64,000 nucleotides of DNA from Anaeramoeba flamelloides (Eukaryota; Metamonada; Anaeramoebidae), in contig JANTQA010000057.1 of the NCBI GenBank assembly GCA_027625915.1, forward strand, positions 2,418,001 through 2,482,000, written 5' to 3'. A program made the translations under genes and the position numbers. The notes under the pieces were generated by a model, which did no database searches, was not told the DNA's origin, and saw only the letters and a program-made list of their open reading frames with translations. Each line of letters opens with the position of its first letter. Position 1 is the stretch's first letter. Positions 57,253-64,000 of the stretch are shown piece after piece.

Positions 57253-59463
57253 ATGAGTCAAGAAAACACACTTCTAAAGCAAATAAGTCTACTTGAAAGA
57301 CAGCTTCGACAACAAATAAAAAAAACTGGTCTTTTTAATAAAAAAACACAATCTTTATTAAAACAAGAAGAAACAATTTTCTCCGATTTAATCAAGCTTT
57401 CACCAAATATTTCATTTTCTAAAAATATACAAGAAAAATTATGGAAATGGGTATTTTACAGACAAGTGTCAGCTTACCGTGGAAAGATCCAGGGTACCAG
57501 AAACCAGAAAAAAAACCAAAAAATATTAAATTCTTTTTATAAATTTTTAGTAAATTCGTTGTCATTTTATACTGGGCTTGTTTCGTATTTTTCAAAATTA
57601 CTCGAGAACATTTTAGTTTTTGAAAAAAAAAAAGAAGAAGAACAAAAAGAAGAAGAAAAAGAAAAAATAAAAGAAAAAGAAAAAGAAAAAGAAAAAGAAA
57701 AGGAAAAGGAAAAGGAAAAGGAAAAAGCAAAAAAAAAAAGGGTGTATGAAAAGTTTTTATTTAAATTTCATATTTGTTTAGGTGATTTGCTAAGATACCA
57801 AGACACTTATTTCCCAAATCTCAACAAATCTAAAAACCATTCAAGTCAAGGCGGTAAACAAACGAATCAATGGGGCAGTTCTGTTTCTCATTATAACCAA
57901 GCACTACGATATTATCCAGATAATGGATTTGTTCATAACAATTTGGCTGTCTTTGCGTGTCAAAAGCATGACAACCTCGAATCTTTATCAGAATATTGCC
58001 TCTCTTTAATGGTCTCCAAGCCCTATTCCTCTGCCATTGAAAATATCCTATCATTTCTAGAAAACAATAGAAAGGAACTAGAGATGCACTCAATCAATAA
58101 TTTGAAACAGCAAAGCAACCACTATGCTATTAATCGGAGAATTCATTATCAAAACAGAAACAGAGGAGGTAATACGTATCAAAACAGGGATGGGAATATG
58201 CAAAACGAACAAAGCCAACAAACGGAATTACCAAATTCAAAAAAGTTCCCATTAATGTTTGTGGATGCTAATGGATTTTTAATTTCAAAAATAGATCAAG
58301 ACCTTTTTGTCAAAAGAAAACCACAGGTAATTGAATCTTTTAAACAGTTTTTATCAGAGGATCTTTTAGTCATATTTGATAATATGGATGCCATTTTTGA
58401 ATCCCAATACGAAACTGTTGGGTTAAATAGCCCCCTGCATAATATCATCATCATAATGATCTTCACTTTTGGGAAATTAAAAAAAGAAAGATCTCCCTTT
58501 TTAAACGATTACATTGGATTTATACAAGAAATAATTGGATACATTTTTGAATACTGTTCAAAAATGATGATGGCACAATCAAAATATAGAATCATTTTTG
58601 ATTCAATTTGCTCATTAATTTCAATTTGGTTATTAATTCAGTATGAAATTGTACTTGAAGGATCAAGCAAACAACATAATTTTTTATTAAAGAAAATTTG
58701 TAATTTTTATACAAGAATTAGAGAGAGAATAATTGACGAACTTGATGAGGAGGATGACGGGGGCGGCGAGGATGATGAAGAGAGCAATGAGGACGAGGAA
58801 GAGGACGAGGAGGATGATGATAGCTATTGGATAATAGATGAAGATCTAAAATATAAAATTCTCCCTTTCCATTTCTTTTGGGAGAAACTTGAAAAAAAGA
58901 AGTCCATTGGAATTGGTACCAAAACAAGACTTTCAAGATTAAAAGATTTTATCAATTTTTTAATGGAAAAAGAGATTTTATTTTTTGATGAAGAAGATGA
59001 AAAATTCATAACATTTTTTGATGATGAAAACGAATCAGAAAACGATCAAGAGAATGAATTAAATATTAAAAATAATGAGTATTCCGAAGATACTGAAAAT
59101 TTAAATGAAGACGAAAATGAAATTGATAATAATGAAACTGTTTCAAAAAATCAACAAACAAATTTATCTTCATCAGAATCAAATGAACCAGAAAACGAAT
59201 ACAAAGACTCTAGTGTTAGTATTAATTCTGAATATATTGAAGAGAAAGAATACATACTTGGAAACAAGAAAGGTACTCAGCAAAAGCCAAAAATACCACA
59301 ACAACAACAACAACAAGATGATGATGGTGTTGATGATGATGACGAAAAGCAAGAAGTGGGAGAAAAGGAAAAAGAAAAACAGAGGGATTTTGGAAATATA
59401 AAAGGACCAATTACTTCCAGCAATGAGTTTCTACAATCAATTATGAAAAATATTTATAATTAA
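57253..59463 (+). CDS. EST1/SMG5-SMG7 family protein (14-3-3-like + TPR)
   Basis: 736 aa, intronless, ATG at 57253. The N-terminal ~290 residues follow the EST1/SMG7 plan. A helical 14-3-3-like half contains LWKWVFYRQVSAYRGKIQG and FYKFLVNSLSFYTGLV. A TPR-like half contains FHICLGDLLRYQDTY, then SVSHYNQALRYYPDNGFVHNNLAVFA, then LSEYCLSLMVSKPYSSAIENILSF, the residues typical of SMG5/6/7 before the DESMG region. SMG7-type proteins bind phospho-UPF1 in nonsense-mediated decay; EST1 acts at telomerase. A Lys/Glu run interrupts the helical domain (about 125-160). The C-terminal half has further helices with acidic Asp/Glu, Asn-rich and Gln runs. No PIN domain is seen, arguing against SMG6 and SMG5 and for SMG7-like. 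Confidence 0.82.
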   Translation: MSQENTLLKQISLLERQLRQQIKKTGLFNKKTQSLLKQEETIFSDLIKLSPNISFSKNIQEKLWKWVFYRQVSAYRGKIQGTRNQKKNQKILNSFYKFLVNSLSFYTGLVSYFSKLLENILVFEKKKEEEQKEEEKEKIKEKEKEKEKEKEKEKEKEKAKKKRVYEKFLFKFHICLGDLLRYQDTYFPNLNKSKNHSSQGGKQTNQWGSSVSHYNQALRYYPDNGFVHNNLAVFACQKHDNLESLSEYCLSLMVSKPYSSAIENILSFLENNRKELEMHSINNLKQQSNHYAINRRIHYQNRNRGGNTYQNRDGNMQNEQSQQTELPNSKKFPLMFVDANGFLISKIDQDLFVKRKPQVIESFKQFLSEDLLVIFDNMDAIFESQYETVGLNSPLHNIIIIMIFTFGKLKKERSPFLNDYIGFIQEIIGYIFEYCSKMMMAQSKYRIIFDSICSLISIWLLIQYEIVLEGSSKQHNFLLKKICNFYTRIRERIIDELDEEDDGGGEDDEESNEDEEEDEEDDDSYWIIDEDLKYKILPFHFFWEKLEKKKSIGIGTKTRLSRLKDFINFLMEKEILFFDEEDEKFITFFDDENESENDQENELNIKNNEYSEDTENLNEDENEIDNNETVSKNQQTNLSSSESNEPENEYKDSSVSINSEYIEEKEYILGNKKGTQQKPKIPQQQQQQDDDGVDDDDEKQEVGEKEKEKQRDFGNIKGPITSSNEFLQSIMKNIYN

Positions 59464-60028
59464 CAATCCGTTATTGTTTCGAAAAAAAAAATCTAATGTA
59501 AAATTATTATTTTTGATAATTTTTTTTTTTCTTTTTTTTTTTTAGTAAAAATTGACAAAAATATTAAATATATTAATTACGAAAAATAATTAGATTCAAA
59601 CATATATTATTCTATTAAAGTTTTTAATTTATATATTAAATGATTTTGTTGGCGCCTTTCTGGTTATGTGTAAAAATGCAAATGAAACAAATATGAAATA
59701 TTTTTTAAAAACAATAATTGTTTTTTGATTTAATTTTTGATTTTAAATAATTAGAGGATTATAATAATAGACATATCTCTAAAATCTTTTAACTTTATAA
59801 TTTAATCTTCGGTAAAAATATTTAATAAAAAAAAAAAAATAACAAAATAAAAAAAAATTAATGAATGAAAAGTATTATTGTTTTTAAACAATAAATTTCA
59901 TTTATTAAATTATTCAATAAATTAAAAAGTATTATTTCCAATCTTTTATATTAGTATTACAATAGAATATTTTATATTTTTCGTTATTTTTATTTTTTTT
60001 TGGTATTCTTTGTTTATTTTTTGAATTT

Positions 60029-61075
60029 AAGGAAGTAAGTACATTTTAGCATTTTGAAAACTTTTATTTGTGAGAAACCTTACTGAAAAATAATTTTTGA
60101 GTACCACCAGATATTGAAACATTGAAACTAAAACACCCTTCGCTTGTCTATTTGTGAAAAGAAAGCGAACCAAAGTAATTCAGAGTTAAATCTTTCATTT
60201 TTCACTTTTTTGAACCATTTTTTTTGATTAAATTTTTGGTTTTATTAAATTAGGTCTTGGATCTAGATATGTGTTTATATGCATGAGTGAAATTAATCAA
60301 ACAGTAAACCAAGAAAATAGACCAGGGAAGATGTGTATTTGAAACAAATATTTACTTTTTGATGACCAAATACAAAATCACCTTTCCGAATAAATTAGTT
60401 ACAATCAAGTATAGAAAAAAAAAAAAAAAATAGAAAAAAGCATATTTTCAAAGATTTGTAGATTTTATCTTCTTAATCTGAATGAACTCAAATAAGTCTT
60501 TACCATGAATTTCTCTCCCCATTACTATTTATTATTATTTTAAAAAACATTTTTTTTACCAATTTGTTTTCAAAATTATTTTTTCAAGTAGTTTTATCAA
60601 CAGAATAAAAACAGAGAATACAGTTTCAAAGTTTAAAGTAAAAGGTTGATCATTTTAGAAATATATATATATATATATATAATCTAAAAAAAATTCCAAC
60701 AAAGAAAAGGAAACTATGATGGCACAATTGAAAGTAAATTCCTTATTATTTTTGTTTAAAATTGAATATGAAATAACTTTTTTTAAAACTCAAACAAATT
60801 TATTGAATAAATCAATTTTTAAAGAGAAATTTTAAAAAAATATCATAATTACTTTAAATAAAACTAGAATTAGATGAATTTTATCAAAATTCGAATGAAA
60901 TTTATTTTGTAAATTCTATTTAAATTAAAAGTAATTTGTTTCTCAAAAATTTTACGAAAAAAATTTTGTTCCATTTAGAATTAAAAATAAAACTAAATCA
61001 AGAATAAGTAATTCGATCAAAATTTAGAGATAAGATCAAGAAATAAATATATTTATATTTGTATTTTTTATGGAA
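60029..61075 (+). repeat. Dispersed repeat R1, copy 3
   Basis: Aligns with 36581-37620 and, inverted, 30718-31745. Contains an (AT)n microsatellite (60660-60681) that the other copies lack. Confidence 0.75.
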
Positions 61076-61489
61076 AATTCTTTAATTATTTTGATTTCTT
61101 TTTTTTTTTTTAATTGTCCTGTAAATATAAAATAATAGGATATATACCTACCCCCACCCATTTGATAAAAAATAAATTCTATTTCCATAAAGAAATAATT
61201 TTTAATTATTTATTTTCAAATAGAGAGTGTCACTCAAAACTGGTAAAATTTACCTACTTGCTAAAGTTTCTACCCCTTTTAGCTTTTTTTTACCCTCTTT
61301 AATTTTTTACTTTTATTTCTCTTTTTCAAGTCTTTGTTACAAATTAATATTTATATTTTTTCATTTGTTAGTGGAAAAACTTTATATTGGCTTATAATCT
61401 TTCCCTACATTTCAAATAGGATAAAAAACTTTAGATACGTGTAAATTGTTGAATTATCTCTCAGAATTGATAATAATCAATTAGATTTT

Positions 61490-62059
61490 TTTTTAAATTC
61501 ATTTTCCAAATCTAAAAAGAGAAACAAAAATAATATAATACCAGTATTTACTAATTCTTATTAAGATTCTCCACAAGCAATTATTTTTTCAATTTTTTAA
61601 TTTCAAGAATCTATTCTATAATTATAAACAAAAAAAAACCCAAAAAATGGATTTTTATGTATCTTTCCAATAAGAAGCAAGGTTATTTTATCATAATATT
61701 TCCAATATGTAAAAATAAAATAACATAATCAATTAGTTAATTATTTCATTTTTTAAAAAAAATTGAATTGTTTAGCAACTTATCTATATTTAGTCACAAA
61801 TATAAAGAAGAAAAATTTTAACCTTTGCACTCAAAAGATTCAACCTTCAAATTTGTGTCTGAATGCAGATTTTTTTCTGAAATTCTTTTGATTTTTTTTA
61901 TAAATACAAGTATCATTTAGAATTGATGAGGATCAACATTTTGTACTACTTCACTAATCGAATTTCAAGAGACATTTGAAGACTGTATCACTAATGTGAT
62001 TTACACCCAATAACAACATACTTTGATTGTAGACTTCTTTATATTTCTTCGTTAATACC
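61490..62059. mobile_element. MITE-like element, TTAAGGGATTAG family, copy C (decayed)
   Basis: Shares with copy A, in order: TTTTCCAAATCTAAAAA, TTAGTTAATTATTT, AGAGACATTTGAA, CACTAATGTG and CCAATAACAACA, ending before a TTAA at 62060. The left terminus is not recognisable. It ends about 200 bp upstream of the RPS27 start and so could lie in its promoter. Confidence 0.55.
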
Positions 62060-62260
62060 TTAACAAAAATATATTCTGATTAAAACTATTTTATTTTTTA
62101 TATTGATCTCTTAAGGATGTTATATGAAAGGTTTTGAAAACAACCGTACATTCTTACTTTAAACTCAAGATTGAAAAAAACTATTTGGGAGATCGAATCA
62201 TTTTTTTTAATTTAATCCGACTCGAAATCAAATATTAAATTTATTGATTTATATCTTAAG

Positions 62261-62792
62261 ATGACTGTAATTATCACGATTTTTTTTTCATTGTTTTAGT
62301 TTCTGAAAACGGAACCATTTTAAAAACAATTGCTTGTTTTTTTCTTTTTTTTATAACTTCTCTACTCATCATTCTAGTCAGAACGTGATTTACTCAACAT
62401 CGATCTTGAAGATGAAGACAAAAAACACAAAATGAAAAGGATCGTTCCAACACCAAACTCCTATTTCCTTGACGTACAATGTTCACGCTGTTCGATGATG
62501 TAATTTTTCTTTTTATTCTAAAGAATTCTCAACATGATTCTCAATATTTGCCTTGTTTTTTTTTTTATTTTTTTTTATTTGCTTTTTGTTTTTTTTTTTT
62601 TTTTTTTCTTCCATAATAACAAATATGTCTTCTCAATCATCTTATCGATTCAACTTTTCAAGATCAATTGTATTTTCTCATTCACAAACTATTTTCAAAT
62701 GTCCAAAATGCCAAACTGTGCTTGCTAGACCATCTGGAGGAAAGGCTACTATTTCACCCAAATGTAGATTTAGAAAGAAAATTAATGACTAA
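62261..62792 (+). CDS. RPS27: Small-subunit ribosomal protein eS27, three exons
   Basis: Zinc-binding protein of the cytosolic 40S subunit. Proposed exons 62261-62266 (ATG ACT), 62378-62499 and 62663-62792 give 85 aa (human 84). Exon 2 gives SERDLLNIDLEDEDKKHKMK then IVPTPNSYFLDVQCSRC, against human ARDLLHPSLEEEKKKHKKKR and SPNSYFMDVKCPGC. Exon 3 gives SIVFSHSQTIFKCPKCQTVL then ARPSGGKATISPKCRFRKK. The join rebuilds CSMISIVFSHSQ against CYKITTVFSHAQ with no gap. All four zinc cysteines (CSRC, CPKC) are present. The two-codon first exon is inferred: it places Arg at position 5 exactly as in the human protein. Exons 2 and 3 are very secure. Stop TAA. Confidence 0.9.
62267..62377 (+). other. RPS27 intron 1 (proposed, 111 nt)
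   Basis: Donor GTAATT directly after ATG ACT and acceptor CATTCTAG ending at 62377, preceded by a strong pyrimidine tract. The donor is the uncertain end. Confidence 0.5.
62500..62662 (+). other. RPS27 intron 2 (163 nt)
   Basis: Donor GTAATT after GATGAT and acceptor CTTTTCAAG ending at 62662; a long T tract lies in the middle. Frame and protein alignment fix both ends. Confidence 0.85.
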
Positions 62793-63021
62793 ATAAACCA
62801 AAAAAACCGAACAGCAGATTTTCTTTTTCTCAACTTCATTTTTGCAGAAACATCATTAGATCACGCTTATGATAATTCAAATTAAACTTTTTTTATTTTT
62901 AATTTGTTTAGATCCACAATAAACAAAAAAAAAACCCAACCAAACAAGACTATTTGGTTATTTTATATATTTTCGTTTTGTAATTTGAAATTTTTAAGAC
63001 AATTTCTCGATTGGCCCAATT

Positions 63022-63216
63022 TCAACCAGAAATTCCTTCGAAAATCCTTTGATCGCAAATTGGTACTGTAATTTTAACATATTGAAAACTCGTGGCTTTA
63101 AAGGATTTCATAAAATAATTCAACCCAGCCTCATTACTCAAACAAGACAATTGTGAGTACCAAATTGATATACTCACAACCTTCGATTTTTTCAAGATAG
63201 TCCAATAAACAATTAT
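63022..63216 (-). CDS. Coding-looking segment, unknown (possible 3' exon)
   Basis: Open minus-strand frame of 64 codons ending in TGA at 63022, with GC-richer and non-repetitive sequence: VVSISIWYSQLSCLSNEAG, then LNYFMKSFKATSFQYVKITV, then PICDQRIFEGISG. No ATG is present, so it would be the last exon of a gene whose earlier exons lie to the right. A second open stretch with a good acceptor (TTTCATAG at 63410) codes LESKIKNEKINMEFIDDHSL and lies in 63290-63410. I recognise no family. Confidence 0.4.
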   Translation of the reverse strand: MIVYWTILKKSKVVSISIWYSQLSCLSNEAGLNYFMKSFKATSFQYVKITVPICDQRIFEGISG

Positions 63217-63285
63217 TTAGTCTTTGATCTTTAATAATCTAATGAAAAAGACCAAAAACTAAACAATTGTTTATCGGACTATCTT
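63195..63285. repeat. 91-bp hairpin, ~39-bp arms
   Basis: AAGATAGTCCAATAAACAAT and onward is mirrored at 63247-63285 with about four mismatches and a short loop. It sits between the two coding-looking segments above, so it may be intronic. Confidence 0.75.
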
Positions 63286-64000
63286 TAAAAAAATTAAAAT
63301 TTCGGAAATTTTTAATATGTATCGAGTCAAAATAGAGTGAGTGATCATCAATAAATTCCATATTTATTTTTTCATTCTTAATTTTACTTTCAAGATTTCC
63401 TATGAAACAAATTTGTCTATATTGCAATGAAAATAATTTTGTATGAAGGTGGCATAATGCTTAATATTAACAAGAGAAAGTTTCTATTAATGATAAATTC
63501 AAAAAAATATAAAAAAAAAATTTCTTTAATTTCCATTTTTTGAATTTTTTGATTGATTACAAAAAAAATAAATAACAAAGAAAAATTGTTAAAAGTAACT
63601 AATTTGACAAAGTTTCTTTGGATTTTTAAAAAAATATTTTATTTTTCTTTATTCGAAAAAGAGTTAAAAAATTAAAAAATGTAACTAGAATATAAAGTAG
63701 GTAAAAATTTGTTGTTTTTATTTGTTAAATAAATCAATATCAATTTTTTGATTTTTAGCCTATTGTAAAAAATATTTTTTTGTTAATAATTAAAATGAAA
63801 ATGTTATTGTGGTGAATTTAAATATTTAATTGTTAAGTTGTGACAATAGACAATAAAAAAAAAATATGTTCTCCAAAAAAAAAAAATACTTTTGATTTTT
63901 TATTGTAATATTGGTGTGGTATTAAAGAATTTTCAAATATTTTTCTACTTATTGCTAATCTTGATTCTTAAACATAAAAGAAAGTTTAGAAATAAGATTA

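Larger units (their letters stand above)
59464..62260. other. AT-rich interval between SMG7-like gene and RPS27
   Basis: No gene seen. Contains R1 copy 3, an (AT)n run at 60660-60681, and element copy C upstream of RPS27. Confidence 0.55.

Noticed and set aside
58718-58936. Minus-strand His/Pro/Arg-rich frame
   Set aside because: Antisense of the acidic stretch of the SMG7-like gene.
62534-62624. Phe-rich N-terminal extension and separate zinc-finger protein at 62625
   Set aside because: The stretch is RPS27 intron 2; the cysteine pair CPKC belongs to RPS27 exon 3.

Overview
The window is nuclear DNA of a very AT-rich protist. Evidence: spliceosomal introns, an RNA polymerase III tRNA gene, a cytosolic ribosomal protein gene, Mediator, NMD, Myb and centrosomal gene families, and many Lys/Glu, Asp and Asn/Thr homopolymer runs inside proteins. 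Intergenic gaps of 3-6 kb full of decayed repeats argue against a compact genome such as Dictyostelium. KEKEKE-type runs recall free-living amoebae such as Anaeramoeba, but this is only a guess. Coding stretches stand out as GC islands. Every confident gene ends in TAA.

Layout: tRNA-Thr(UGU) 507-579; methenyltetrahydrofolate synthetase, two exons, minus (1011-1853); ADP-ribosylarginine hydrolase, minus (9663-10940); CEP44, plus (15015-16067); a possible histone-fold (TAF13-like) fragment, minus (20483-20683); Mediator subunit 9, minus (21975-22274); an SH3 + p67phox-type TPR + RG-repeat protein, two exons, minus (26305-27931); an R1R2R3 Myb protein, minus (32454-33816 plus a tiny 5' exon); an MROH1/HEATR7A HEAT-repeat protein whose first exon (50772-51179) lies 4.4 kb from its main exon (40892-46396); an EST1/SMG7-like protein, plus (57253-59463); ribosomal protein eS27, three exons, plus (62261-62792); and a coding-looking minus-strand stretch at the right edge (63022-63430). 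The genes belong to unrelated pathways and form no operon or cluster.

The rest is AT-rich DNA with several non-autonomous element families: TA- or TTAA-flanked MITE-like elements (20.9 and 49.8 kb; 8.4, 16.8 and 61.5 kb; 53.1 kb; 19.4 kb; 35.6 kb; 48.8 kb), a 1.04-kb repeat present three times, a 470-bp repeat present as an inverted pair, and five clusters of unlike hairpins joined head to tail by a short CACTCTACGG-type spacer. I see no CRISPR, rRNA, retrovirus-like element or intact transposase.

The most interesting items are the SH3-TPR-RG protein, which keeps all four Rac-contact residues of p67phox in a new domain order; the modular hairpin arrays; and start codons isolated in, or split across, tiny first exons (eS27, probably Myb). 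Family assignments rest on recalled family sequences, not on a search.
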